Below the pieces are notes generated by a model. It was not told the DNA's origin, ran no database searches, and saw only the letters and a program-made list of their open reading frames with translations. A stretch of DNA of 64,000 bases. Origin: Chlorobiota bacterium (GTDB taxonomy: Bacteria > Bacteroidota > Ignavibacteria > Kapaibacteriales > UBA961). The stretch's first letter is position 1. Every line of letters starts with the position of its first letter. Positions 9,546-19,485 of the stretch are shown piece after piece. A program made the translations under genes and the position numbers. The stretch spans positions 186,001-250,000 of the forward strand of contig BJGZ01000001.1 in the NCBI GenBank assembly GCA_014191195.1, written 5' to 3'.

Positions 9546-12509
9546 ATGAAAGTTATTATACTTCTTTTTATTGCATGTTTGTCATTTCACAATTTGTACT
9601 CACAATTAACTTCGCATAGCTTAACCAATAGAAGAATGGGTTTATTAAGCGATGCAACTTCTGTTAGTTGGAATCCTGCTTTATTGGGTGTTGAGAAAGG
9701 AGTTGATTTATTATTTGCCGCAAATTATGATAATCAGTTTTCAAAAAAAAAACAATATGCTGGTTTTATTAAAATCAATGGCTTTGCGGGTGGTTTTATT
9801 ACTTCTTTGGATTCTATCTCATCATTCCCTGTAAATATTCCGTTAAATATACATGTAGGTTATGGGTTTACATTAATCGATAAATATATGTGGGCTGGAG
9901 TAGGTAGTAGATTTTTTAAGGATTCAATAATTAATGCTAAATATTCAGCATCACTAGTTATTGCACCTTTGAATGCATTGTTATTTTCTATTGGAATAGA
10001 TAATACATATACTCCTTATAATAGTCTGAATATTATTTCAGGTATGGCTTCTTATACCATAAATGATTGGTTTACCATACATACAAGATTAATGTATTCA
10101 ATGGATACTACATTTTTTAGAGGTAAAAATATTTCTCCTGACTTTGGAATAAGTGCTCATATTATCAAAGATTTTTTAATTGCATCTGGGTCTATGAATC
10201 CAGTATATGATCAGTTTAGGCTTGGTCTTGAAATGAATCTAGGAGCTCTTTCCTTTGGAAGCCTGAATACATTTGATAATAATGTTACACCCAGTGTAAT
10301 GACAGAGGGAAATGTATTAATACGGATTAATACCAAAGGAGATGCAAAAAAGAAAACTGATATTATTGCTGATGCTCCATGTGATACAACTGCATATAAA
10401 TGGACTTCATTTGATTCCGACTCATCAGAAAGAGTTTATAATATTGTAAGGGGTCTCAATAGCAGTTATAATCAATTAGCTAATAAACTAGATAAGATGT
10501 CAGGATCTTCAAAGACTCTTTATGATACTATTTTTAAACAATATTATTCTGCATACTATCCTAAAATTTCAATAAAAGGTATTGAGCAAAATATTATAAG
10601 TCATAAAAATCCAAAATATACTGTTTTAGAACAATCAAGAATTACTACTGATACAGGCATAAAGTCTATAACAGTACAAATTAAAGATGAACAAGATAAA
10701 ATGATATCTAATGCAAATGAGAGTTCATTTATTATTTCGGATTCCATGCTTCAAATAATCAGTGTAAAGCAATCTGTTTCATCAACACCTGTACCAGTAG
10801 ATTTTATTCTATTGATGGATTGTTCTGGAAGCATGGGTGATGAAATCTTAGAAGTAAGGGTTAATGTGGAATCATTTGTAAATAAATTAAAAAATGCAGG
10901 GATTGACTATAGGATTGGTGGTATACTTTATAGCGATAAGATTCAAGATACTATTCAACCAACGGCAGATATTGAAGCATTTCTGAGGTTTTTTTCGAAA
11001 GCAGCAGCAATAGGAAATGATGAAATTACATCAACAGCTATTCATATAGCAACAACATTTCCTTTCAGAGAAAAGGCGCAAAGATGTATCATACTAATAA
11101 CTGATGATTGCTCAATTCAAACTAATGGTAACTTTACAGAATCTTCCTTAACTCAAGATTTGTGGCAATCAGGCGCAAAGCTATATTCAATTATAAATCC
11201 TGAAAATCATAATGGAGGAATAATGACTCGATTAAGTTTGGGGAAAGAATATAGTATAAAACAACCATTTACTGCTATTTTAAATGATATAACACGAGAT
11301 ATAACAACAACTTATGAAGTAGTGCTGGGCAATAAACAAACGATAGTACAAAAGAATGATATCTATTTAAAAAGTACATTTTATTCAGAAAACAATGAAG
11401 AGATTACTCCTCGTTTGATAATTAGAGATAACTTTGGCGAGCAATTGCCAATGAACACAATAAACTTTTCTGACAATGCACTGATTACTTTTAAGGACAA
11501 AAACACATATACTATAGAAATTAATGCAGAAGGATTTGCAATACAGAAAGAAAATATTGATTTGAAGCTAAGCCAATTTGGTGATACACTTATTAAAAAT
11601 TTCCAATTAACATCATTGCCATATTTTGTATCAGGGGTTTTAAAAGACGCAGAAGGACATCTTTTACAAGGGACTATAGTGTTAAAAGATCCATTAACTC
11701 AGCAAGAAATATCAAGAACAACCACAAATGAATATGGTATATATTCTTTGACATTTTCACAAAAAAAAGCATTTATAATAGAGCCAATTGTTCATCTATT
11801 TAAAACAATGTCAATTTTTGTAGATACACTTTCAATAAAAAGGGGTGTAATTGATACAGTTAACTTTGTATTAGAATTAAAACCAGCATTAGTTGAAGGT
11901 GTCTTATTTGATCAGAAAAATAACAAGGCATTGCAGGGTACAATTAAAATAGAAGATATGAATACATCGGTAGAATTGCTGACGATAGATACAGATTTTG
12001 AAGGAAAATTTTCGGTAGAACTAAAAACAGGGATAGACTATAGATTTATTCCTAAAGTGAAAAACTATATAAGTGATCCATTCGAGATAAAAAGGAATGT
12101 ATTGCAAAATGGATATACATTTAACCCAAATATTCCATTAATGTCAATTTCTGATGCAATCGATGAAGGAAAAACATTCTCACTAAAAAATCTATTATTT
12201 GAATCAAATCAATCAGTATTGAAAACAGAAAGTGCCTTATTTTTAGATAAACTACATAGTTTTTTGATTGAATATCCTAATCTTAACATTGAAGTACATG
12301 CTCATACAGATAATAAAGGGGGCGATGCTTCAAATCTATTGCTTTCTCAAAATAGAGCGAAATCAGTAATCATCTATTTAGAACAAAAAGGAATTACTAG
12401 TACAAGAATGATTGCCAAAGGATTTGGAGAATCTAAACCAATCGCGAATAATGACGCTCCAGAAGGAAGAGAATTGAATAGAAGAGTAGAATTTAAACTA
12501 GTTAAATAA
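9546..12509 (+). CDS. VWA and OmpA domain surface protein with beta-barrel-like N-terminus
   Basis: A 987-residue exported protein with signal peptide MKVIILLFIACLSFHNLYSQ. After it, about residues 20-250 read as alternating outer-membrane-type strands. A von Willebrand A domain begins near 417, with a MIDAS motif DCSGSMGDE around 425. Two carboxypeptidase-regulatory-like repeats (GVLKDAEGHLLQG and GVLFDQKNNKALQG) span about 695-850. Residues 880-987 form an OmpA peptidoglycan-binding domain, with VHAHTDNKGG, SQNRAKSVIIYL and GFGESKPIANNDAPEGRELNRRVEF. It probably sits in the outer membrane, is tethered to the wall, and presents a metal-dependent adhesion domain. The ATG at 9546 has a GGGTAGGGA ribosome site. 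Function beyond a structural or adhesive role is unknown. Confidence 0.85.
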   Translation: MKVIILLFIACLSFHNLYSQLTSHSLTNRRMGLLSDATSVSWNPALLGVEKGVDLLFAANYDNQFSKKKQYAGFIKINGFAGGFITSLDSISSFPVNIPLNIHVGYGFTLIDKYMWAGVGSRFFKDSIINAKYSASLVIAPLNALLFSIGIDNTYTPYNSLNIISGMASYTINDWFTIHTRLMYSMDTTFFRGKNISPDFGISAHIIKDFLIASGSMNPVYDQFRLGLEMNLGALSFGSLNTFDNNVTPSVMTEGNVLIRINTKGDAKKKTDIIADAPCDTTAYKWTSFDSDSSERVYNIVRGLNSSYNQLANKLDKMSGSSKTLYDTIFKQYYSAYYPKISIKGIEQNIISHKNPKYTVLEQSRITTDTGIKSITVQIKDEQDKMISNANESSFIISDSMLQIISVKQSVSSTPVPVDFILLMDCSGSMGDEILEVRVNVESFVNKLKNAGIDYRIGGILYSDKIQDTIQPTADIEAFLRFFSKAAAIGNDEITSTAIHIATTFPFREKAQRCIILITDDCSIQTNGNFTESSLTQDLWQSGAKLYSIINPENHNGGIMTRLSLGKEYSIKQPFTAILNDITRDITTTYEVVLGNKQTIVQKNDIYLKSTFYSENNEEITPRLIIRDNFGEQLPMNTINFSDNALITFKDKNTYTIEINAEGFAIQKENIDLKLSQFGDTLIKNFQLTSLPYFVSGVLKDAEGHLLQGTIVLKDPLTQQEISRTTTNEYGIYSLTFSQKKAFIIEPIVHLFKTMSIFVDTLSIKRGVIDTVNFVLELKPALVEGVLFDQKNNKALQGTIKIEDMNTSVELLTIDTDFEGKFSVELKTGIDYRFIPKVKNYISDPFEIKRNVLQNGYTFNPNIPLMSISDAIDEGKTFSLKNLLFESNQSVLKTESALFLDKLHSFLIEYPNLNIEVHAHTDNKGGDASNLLLSQNRAKSVIIYLEQKGITSTRMIAKGFGESKPIANNDAPEGRELNRRVEFKLVK

Positions 12510-12541
12510 AAAAAAATCAAGGCCTGAAATACAGGCCTTGA
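12508..12541 (-). terminator. Terminator of tRNA-Val, opposite the VWA-OmpA gene end
   Basis: TCAAGGCCTG (12517-12526) pairs with CAGGCCTTGA (12532-12541) around AAATA. Read on the minus strand, the hairpin is followed by a run of T (the A-run at 12508-12516), so it fits termination of the tRNA transcript. On the plus strand it lacks a T-tract but may still shield the 3' end of the gene stopping at 12509. Confidence 0.8.
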
Positions 12542-12548
12542 GTGTATG

Positions 12549-12622
<74 letters not shown>

Positions 12623-12872
12623 TCTTTATTGCAAGGCAAAAATAAGAACTATAATAGAATAATGGGAAGAAATATGTCTAATTCATAGAAAAAGAGTAAA
12701 ATGTGGAGAACTTTTTGGGAAAATTATCATCACTTTTTAAATCTGCATGATAGCCTTTTGTATATTTGCATTAAATCCTTTCAAGCAAAGTTAAATAGCA
12801 GGTTAGCAGCATTGCATTTTAACAAATAGCTTGTTTATACAATTTGAATTGTTTCACTTTCCGAACTGCATT
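12623..12872. other. Intergenic region between tRNA-Val and hppA
   Basis: This stretch has no credible ORF. It should hold the divergent promoters for tRNA-Val (minus) and the pyrophosphatase (plus). A TATATTTG box at 12761-12768 fits a Bacteroidota -7 element, but there is no TTG at the expected distance upstream, so I do not call it as a promoter. Confidence 0.5.
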
Positions 12873-14999
12873 ATGACTGTTGGGATAATCCTTGCCTTGG
12901 GTATTCTTGCCCTATTAGTAGCTTTATTTTATTCACGCCGCGTTAATGCGATTTCTATTGACAGTGGCGCATCTTCTCCAGAAGAAGTAGAAAAATTAAC
13001 TGAGATATCATCTGCAATTGCAGAAGGCGCTATGGCTTTCTTAAATCGCGAATACAAGATTCTGGCCTTGTTTATGGCAATTTTTGCTATAATAATCATG
13101 TTTACTGTAAATGATTCTCGTTCTGGTATTTCAATGGGAATATATTCAGCAATATGTTTCCTAATTGGTGCTGGAACTTCTGTTGCGGCTGGCTATATCG
13201 GGATGAAAATTGCAACAAAAGGGAATGTGCGCACTGCAGCGGCAGCCCGAATTTCTTTAGAAAGAGCATTTAGCATAGCTTTTGAATCAGGTGCCGTAAT
13301 GGGCTTTGGCCTAACAGGTCTAGCTGTTGTTGGTCTTATATTAGTTTATACAGGATTAACAAATTTCCTTCCTTCTGTTGAACCACATTTCATCATGGAA
13401 ATTCTTTCTGGATTTGCACTTGGTGGTTCTTCTGTAGCATTATTTGCACGTGTTGGTGGTGGTATTTATACAAAAGCTGCAGATGTTGGAGCTGATCTTG
13501 TTGGAAAAGTAGAAGCAGGTATTCCAGAAGATGATCCAAGAAATCCAGCAGTTATTGCTGATAATGTAGGTGATAATGTAGGAGATATTGCTGGTATGGG
13601 CGCGGATTTATTTGGCTCAGTAGCAGAATCTACATGTGCGGCAATGGTAATTGGTGCAGCATCTTTTGTTGCTCTAGAAGAACCATTAAGAACTTCTGCA
13701 TTGCTTTTTCCTCTTTTTGTAAGCGGTATTGGTATTGTAGCAAGTTTAATTTCACTCTTTTTTATTCGTCCTAAAACAGAAGAAAAAGTAGAAGGATCAC
13801 TCAAAAATGCACTCATCATTTCTACATTATTAATGTTAATTGCATTATATCCATTTACCATGCAAATGTTGCCAGCATCATTTATTCTAGGCGAAAGAAC
13901 ATTTACAAATACAGGTGTATTTATTACTCTTGCAGCAGGGTTAATTGCAGGTTTGGCAATTGGTTTAATAACTGAATATTTTACATCTCATAGATATTCT
14001 CCAGTTCGTGAAGTTGCAGATGCCTCACAAACCGGGGCAGCAACTAATATTATTTATGGCTTATCATTAGGATATAATAGCGCAGTTATACCAATGCTTA
14101 TCTTGGCGATAACTGTTGTTATAGGCTTTAGTTTTGCAGGAATGTATGGTATAGCAATGGCTGCTATCGGTATGCTTGGAACTATAGCAGTTGGATTAAC
14201 GATAGATGCATATGGACCAGTTTCTGATAATGCAGGTGGTATTGCAGAAATGGCAGAAATGGGCAAAGATATTCGTAAACGTACAGATGCTTTAGATGCC
14301 GCAGGAAATACAACTGCAGCAATTGGTAAAGGATTTGCCATTGGCTCTGCTGCTTTAACAGCTCTTGCTTTAACAGCTGCTTTTCTTACAAGAGCACAAT
14401 CAGCTTCTATAAATATGTTAGATCCAATCGTTATGGCCGGTTTATTTGTTGGCGCTGCATTGCCTTTTGCATTTTCAGCAATGACAATGCGTTCTGTTGG
14501 TAAGGCAGCATTCGCTATGATAGAAGAAGTTAGACGTCAGTTTAGAACTATTCCTGGCCTTTTAGAAGGTACAGCAAAGCCAGATTATAGTACATGTGTT
14601 GATATCTCTACTCAAGCATCTCTTAAAGAAATGATGGCACCTGGTTTAATGGTTATTATCACTCCATTATTGACAGGCTGGTTTTTTGGCGTACAAATGT
14701 TAGCAGGACTTCTAATTGGCTCTTTAATTGTGGGTGTAATGCTTGCAATTTCTATGGCTAATTCTGGCGGTGCTTGGGACAATGCTAAAAAATATATTGA
14801 AACCGGACAATTAGGTGGTAAAGGTTCTGATACACATAAAGCTGCTGTAGTTGGTGATACGGTGGGTGATCCATTTAAAGATACTTCTGGTCCGGCATTA
14901 AATATTCTTATTAAATTAATGGCAATTATCTCTCTTGTTTTTGTTCCATTCTTTATGGAAAAAGGCGGAATATTATTACCATACTTAGGTTTGAAATAA
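12873..14999 (+). CDS. hppA: K+-dependent membrane-bound pyrophosphatase (ion pump)
   Basis: This integral membrane enzyme couples pyrophosphate hydrolysis to export of H+ and/or Na+. The 708-residue sequence has about 16 membrane helices and the family catalytic blocks. These are [21 protein letters not shown], then [21 protein letters not shown], and near the C-terminus [10 protein letters not shown] and [26 protein letters not shown] has Ala and Gly at the two positions that in K+-independent enzymes are Lys and Thr, so K+ dependence is expected. H+ versus Na+ specificity is not assigned. A TTG is available upstream at 12831, but the ATG at 12873 gives a normal N-terminus ([10 protein letters not shown]). 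No clear Shine-Dalgarno is seen. It forms a single-gene unit with its own terminator. Confidence 0.95.
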   Translation: MTVGIILALGILALLVALFYSRRVNAISIDSGASSPEEVEKLTEISSAIAEGAMAFLNREYKILALFMAIFAIIIMFTVNDSRSGISMGIYSAICFLIGAGTSVAAGYIGMKIATKGNVRTAAAARISLERAFSIAFESGAVMGFGLTGLAVVGLILVYTGLTNFLPSVEPHFIMEILSGFALGGSSVALFARVGGGIYTKAADVGADLVGKVEAGIPEDDPRNPAVIADNVGDNVGDIAGMGADLFGSVAESTCAAMVIGAASFVALEEPLRTSALLFPLFVSGIGIVASLISLFFIRPKTEEKVEGSLKNALIISTLLMLIALYPFTMQMLPASFILGERTFTNTGVFITLAAGLIAGLAIGLITEYFTSHRYSPVREVADASQTGAATNIIYGLSLGYNSAVIPMLILAITVVIGFSFAGMYGIAMAAIGMLGTIAVGLTIDAYGPVSDNAGGIAEMAEMGKDIRKRTDALDAAGNTTAAIGKGFAIGSAALTALALTAAFLTRAQSASINMLDPIVMAGLFVGAALPFAFSAMTMRSVGKAAFAMIEEVRRQFRTIPGLLEGTAKPDYSTCVDISTQASLKEMMAPGLMVIITPLLTGWFFGVQMLAGLLIGSLIVGVMLAISMANSGGAWDNAKKYIETGQLGGKGSDTHKAAVVGDTVGDPFKDTSGPALNILIKLMAIISLVFVPFFMEKGGILLPYLGLK

Positions 15000-15021
15000 T
15001 ACCAGAAATTCAATGAATTAT

Positions 15022-15065
15022 ACGCCGGAATTTCAGATTTATCACTGAGATTTCCGGCGTTTTTT
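15022..15065 (+). terminator. Rho-independent terminator after hppA
   Basis: ACGCCGGAA (15022-15030) pairs with TTCCGGCGT (15052-15060); the inner TTTCAG/CTGAGA bases may extend the stem. A T5 run follows. It separates hppA from sbcD, whose start lies nine bases further on. Confidence 0.85.
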
Positions 15066-15073
15066 ATATAATT

Positions 15074-16315
15074 ATGAAAATTCTTCATACAGCAGATTGG
15101 CATTTGGGAAAATGGCTTGGATCTATATCCAGATTGCCAGAGCAAAAGGAAGTATTAGAGGAACTATGCTCTATTGTAGAGCAAGAAACCCCTGATATTG
15201 TGCTTATAGCAGGAGATATTTATGATCAAATAAATCCTCCAGTTGAAGCCGTGTATTTACTCCATCAAACATTGATGAAGATGTCTGCAAATGGAAAAAG
15301 AGCCATTATAATCATTGCTGGCAATCATGATTCTCCAGAAAGAATTGAAGCAATAGAACCACTTCTGTTTGAATCAGGAATAATTGTGGCAGGATGGCCA
15401 TATTCATCACCAGCTTGCTATTCTATCCCTTCAGGAATATCAATAATATCTTCGGGACAAGGTTTTGTTGAATTGCAATTACCTAATTGTAAGTATCCAG
15501 TAAGAATACTTTTAGGTGCCTATGCAAATACATTGAGATGCACGCCATTACTTAGTCCAGAAAACCAAGACATACAATTAATACTAAAAAATCTATGGAA
15601 TAATACCAAAAGCTTGTTTCAAAACAAAGAAGGCTTTAATCTATTTATAGGACATGGTTTATTCATGGGTTCTACTATTCCAGAAGAAGATGAAGGCGAA
15701 CGTTCTGTAATGGTTGGAGGTGCTCAAGCAATACCTTTGTCATATATACCTGAATGCCTTGATTATGCAGCTTTAGGGCATATTCACAAGCCATTGAAAT
15801 TTGATAGTGTATCATTTCCAATTGTTTATTCGGGAAGTCCATTATGCTATAGTATGGCAGAGGCAGGACAAAAAAAACATATTGTGATGGCAGAATTTGT
15901 TTCACCAGGAGAAACCGCAGTTTTACAATATATAGAATTAAGTAAAGGAAAACCTTTGCTTAAGATATATGCTCATTCTGTGCAAGATGCATTAAACAGA
16001 TTATCTACATGTCAAGATTCATATGTTGAACTTCATCTTATCTTGTCAAATCACATGTCAATAGAAGAAAAAAACTCACTATATGAAGCACATGATGGAA
16101 TTATTGATATTCTGCTTAAAATGGATATGAGTAATGCTGTTATTGAATCTATGCCAGACATGACAATCAGCATATCTGAATTATTTAAAAGTTTTTATAA
16201 AGACAAGAAAGGAATAGACCCATCATTTGAAATGGTACAATTATTCAATGAGGTTTTGAATAATACAAACAATCAAATTGAGTTAAGTTCAGGGGAGATT
16301 AAAGATGAAGCCTAA
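15074..16315 (+). CDS. sbcD: Exonuclease SbcCD nuclease subunit
   Basis: The Mre11-type subunit of SbcCD, which cleaves hairpins and processes DNA double-strand ends. Metallophosphoesterase motifs occur in order: ADWHLG (D8, H10), AGDIYD, AGNHDSPER, GHGLFMG and ALGHIHKP. These supply the Mn2+ ligands. The 413-residue length and the C-terminal capping region are normal. The stop codon overlaps the sbcC start by 11 bases, a classic sbcDC operon with translational coupling. The start is the ATG at 15074, just after the hppA terminator, so its promoter must lie within or before that hairpin. Confidence 0.95.
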   Translation: MKILHTADWHLGKWLGSISRLPEQKEVLEELCSIVEQETPDIVLIAGDIYDQINPPVEAVYLLHQTLMKMSANGKRAIIIIAGNHDSPERIEAIEPLLFESGIIVAGWPYSSPACYSIPSGISIISSGQGFVELQLPNCKYPVRILLGAYANTLRCTPLLSPENQDIQLILKNLWNNTKSLFQNKEGFNLFIGHGLFMGSTIPEEDEGERSVMVGGAQAIPLSYIPECLDYAALGHIHKPLKFDSVSFPIVYSGSPLCYSMAEAGQKKHIVMAEFVSPGETAVLQYIELSKGKPLLKIYAHSVQDALNRLSTCQDSYVELHLILSNHMSIEEKNSLYEAHDGIIDILLKMDMSNAVIESMPDMTISISELFKSFYKDKKGIDPSFEMVQLFNEVLNNTNNQIELSSGEIKDEA

Positions 16316-19300
16316 ATCTTTAAGTATAAAAGGGATGTATTCTTATAAAAAAGAGCTACAAACTATAGACTTCGAAGCCTTATCTATATATAAGCTTTTT
16401 GGAATATTTGGTGATGTTGGAAGCGGTAAGTCTACAATTTTAGAAGCCATGTCTTTAGCTCTTTTTGGACAAGAAGGCGCCGAACGATTAGTTGGCTCTA
16501 GAACAAAAAAAAATTATCAACTCATGAATCTTGATGTTAATGAGTTGTATATAGACTTCCAATTTTATAGTAATGGTTCATTATATAGAACTCAAATAAA
16601 GGGTAAAAGAAAGAAAAATAATATTGATGATGTAACTCTAGACAGTAAAACAGGATTTAAATGGGATGAATTACTTCAGATGTGGCAACCGATTGAATGG
16701 AATAAAGCTAAAGCTGAAGAAATTATTGGTCTAAAAGCAGAGTATTTTAAAAGAGCGATCATCATTCCACAGGGTAAATTCATGGAATTTATTCAATTAT
16801 CTCCTGTAGATCGCACAACAATGATGAGAGAACTTTTCGATCTCCATCGTTATGAGGTATCAAATGGAATTAAAGTTGTTCAACAAAACAATGAAAAAGA
16901 CCTTCATTATTTGCACGGAGAATATGATTCAATTCATTCGATTACTGAAGAAGATTTGACTGCTGCAGAATCTGAATTAACTCTTTTGTCATTGCAAATA
17001 AAAAACAGTAATCAAGAAATTCAAGATATTGAGTATCGACTTCAACAAACTATTAAAGCCAAAAATATTCAAGAAAGATATGTTTCTTTATCTCATGAAT
17101 ATGAAAATCTTTTACAAGAAAAAGATATGTTCGAAGAAAAAGAAAAACATATTATACATCTTGAATTAGCAGAAGGATTTAGAGATAACTTGGTTTCTCT
17201 TGAATATATTGAACATGAGATTGCTAAAAAAGAAACAGAAAAGAAATCACTTAATGAATGTATAGCGGATGTACAGCATAAACAAAAAGAAGTGGAATTT
17301 TTTTTAACAACACTACATGATGAATATTTACTATCAGATAATGCTATCAACAAAGTAGAAAGTCTACGAAAACTATCTGAATATCATAAAAAACAATACA
17401 AGATTATAGACTTGCAGTCTACTCTCCAAGGTACAATAACAGTTAAGCAGTCTTTACAAGAAGAGTGTAGTGAAATACATAAAAATATTGAAATAGCTCT
17501 GCAAAAAGATAATGATGATAAAAAAGAGATACATAGATTAGAATATATCAATGCAGTAGAGTTATGGCTAACAACATATACTCATATACTTAAAAACTCT
17601 GATTCATTGTCGACAACATTACGCTCTATTGAAGGGAAAATATTAGCTTTTAAACAAGAATTGAATCAAATTGTTGATGCAGTTATCATTTATGCAAAAA
17701 ATAAGAAAGTACTTTCTATTCAGAAATATATCGAATTAGCAAAAGGCCATATAAATTCAGAACTTACGCTATGCAAAGAGAGAAAATATATACTTGAAAA
17801 AAAGAAAATTCTTCATGATTATACTGTAGAGTTAAAACCACATGAAGCTTGTCCTCTATGTGGCTCAACCCAACATAATCCAATGTCTCATGAGTATAAT
17901 AGCGAAGAATTACATGCTCTTATCCAAAAAGAAATTGATGTGCAGGAAAAATTATCTTTTTTGCATTCTCTTGAGATTAAGTCTGGATCAATACTTGATC
18001 AATTACATACATTGTATACTGAACAGAGTGATCTCATTTTAAAAATGAATCATATTGACAAACAACTCAATGAGCACCTACAATTAATAAATGACAATGT
18101 GCTTCATCTATTGAATTCGTCCGTAAAAGAAATTGACATATATATTCAACAAGAAAAGAAAGAATTAACTCGATTAAAGGCACATGTTTTACAGCTGGAA
18201 TCTACTCTTCAGGAAATGAATGAAAAGTTGCTAGAAAAACAGAAAAAAATGCAAATATTAGAGTATGAAAGTATTAAAATACAAGAACAGCAAAAGCTAA
18301 TAGAAAAAGATATTCAAGAATTGAAAGACATAATTGATATCGATATAATTAATACATATATAGATTATAGTAAAGATGACATTAATAATGAATTAGATGC
18401 ACTTTTATTATCTATTCAAAACAAAATAAATGAAAAAGAATATGCAGAGAAAGAATTGCAATCTATATTTCAAAAAAGAGAATTTTACTTTGGTCAAATT
18501 CAATTATTAGAGCAGCATGTGCAGTCTTTGATTTCAAATTCATTGACTGTATCTAATGAATTAGACGGAAAATTTAAAAATCAAACTGTCTATAAAAGTG
18601 TATCAGATATAAAAAATGCATTGCAATATGCTATTGATCTTTCTGAAGAAAAATCTCTAGTGAAAGTATATTATGCTAATCTTAATACATGTTTGCAAGC
18701 TTTTATTGTCACCAAGAAAGAATATGAAGAAAATCCATATGATGAGATAATTCATGGCACATTGTGTGGTACTTTAGAAGAAAAGAAGCAATTATTATCT
18801 GCATATCAAGTAAAAAGTGGTATGCAAGTTTCCCATTTAGAATCGTTAACAGAACATTTTGTTAAGAAAGTATCTTTAGGAAAAAGAATACAGACCTTAA
18901 AAAATACATCTGAACTCATCAAAGAACTGCAGCAACTCTTAAAAGGCGAAGCATTAGTTAGATATGTTGCAATGTGGCAAATGAAAGCTCTATGTATTCA
19001 AGCTAATAAGAGATTTCAACAATTAAATGCAGGTGCTTTGCGATTATCTGTCAATGATATGGCAGAATTTGAAATCATTGATTTAATGCATTCGGGTAGA
19101 AAAAGGAGTATTCATACTTTATCGGGTGGGCAAAGTTTTCAGGTTGCATTATGTTTAGCAATAGCACTTTCAGAGAGTGTTCTAGGTAATAATTCCGATA
19201 ATTTCTTTTTTTTAGATGAAGGATTTGGAAGCTTGGATAAAAAAGCTTTGGAAGATATGTTGCAGAATCTTAGAGAATTATGCAATGATGGAAGAACAAT

Positions 19301-19397
19301 TGGCATTATCTCTCATGTAGAAGAATTAAAGCAAGAAGTTTCTAAATCGATAACCATTAAGAATATCCCAGGCAAGGGAAGTGTCGTTTTTACATAA
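16305..19397 (+). CDS. sbcC: Exonuclease SbcCD ATPase subunit (Rad50-like)
   Basis: A 1030-residue SMC-like ATPase that partners SbcD. Walker A GDVGSGKST is at residues 36-44, and PQGKFMEFIQLSPVDRTTMMRELF is nearby in short family blocks. Long coiled coils run from about 200 to 500 and 550 to 880. Between them the zinc hook CPLCGS lies near residue 516. The C-terminal lobe has signature LSGGQSFQ near 938 and Walker B FFFLDEGFGSLD near 966. All elements for ATP-dependent end clamping and hook dimerisation are present. It overlaps sbcD by 11 bases, and the next gene starts 88 bases later. Confidence 0.95.
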   Translation: MKPKSLSIKGMYSYKKELQTIDFEALSIYKLFGIFGDVGSGKSTILEAMSLALFGQEGAERLVGSRTKKNYQLMNLDVNELYIDFQFYSNGSLYRTQIKGKRKKNNIDDVTLDSKTGFKWDELLQMWQPIEWNKAKAEEIIGLKAEYFKRAIIIPQGKFMEFIQLSPVDRTTMMRELFDLHRYEVSNGIKVVQQNNEKDLHYLHGEYDSIHSITEEDLTAAESELTLLSLQIKNSNQEIQDIEYRLQQTIKAKNIQERYVSLSHEYENLLQEKDMFEEKEKHIIHLELAEGFRDNLVSLEYIEHEIAKKETEKKSLNECIADVQHKQKEVEFFLTTLHDEYLLSDNAINKVESLRKLSEYHKKQYKIIDLQSTLQGTITVKQSLQEECSEIHKNIEIALQKDNDDKKEIHRLEYINAVELWLTTYTHILKNSDSLSTTLRSIEGKILAFKQELNQIVDAVIIYAKNKKVLSIQKYIELAKGHINSELTLCKERKYILEKKKILHDYTVELKPHEACPLCGSTQHNPMSHEYNSEELHALIQKEIDVQEKLSFLHSLEIKSGSILDQLHTLYTEQSDLILKMNHIDKQLNEHLQLINDNVLHLLNSSVKEIDIYIQQEKKELTRLKAHVLQLESTLQEMNEKLLEKQKKMQILEYESIKIQEQQKLIEKDIQELKDIIDIDIINTYIDYSKDDINNELDALLLSIQNKINEKEYAEKELQSIFQKREFYFGQIQLLEQHVQSLISNSLTVSNELDGKFKNQTVYKSVSDIKNALQYAIDLSEEKSLVKVYYANLNTCLQAFIVTKKEYEENPYDEIIHGTLCGTLEEKKQLLSAYQVKSGMQVSHLESLTEHFVKKVSLGKRIQTLKNTSELIKELQQLLKGEALVRYVAMWQMKALCIQANKRFQQLNAGALRLSVNDMAEFEIIDLMHSGRKRSIHTLSGGQSFQVALCLAIALSESVLGNNSDNFFFLDEGFGSLDKKALEDMLQNLRELCNDGRTIGIISHVEELKQEVSKSITIKNIPGKGSVVFT

Positions 19398-19485
19398 ATA
19401 CAATAAAATTACCATATTGAATTTTGGCTTGTGTTTTGCATATATGTTGACAGTATAATTTCTTTACTACTTATTTTGAGTTTAC

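Noticed and set aside
12761-12768. TATATTTG as an hppA promoter
   Set aside because: There is no TTG at 19-21 bases upstream, so support is too weak for a promoter call.
13466-13861. Long antisense open frames across hppA (also 14054-14341 and 14612-15145)
   Set aside because: They mirror the codon bias of the well-supported hppA frame and match no protein family.
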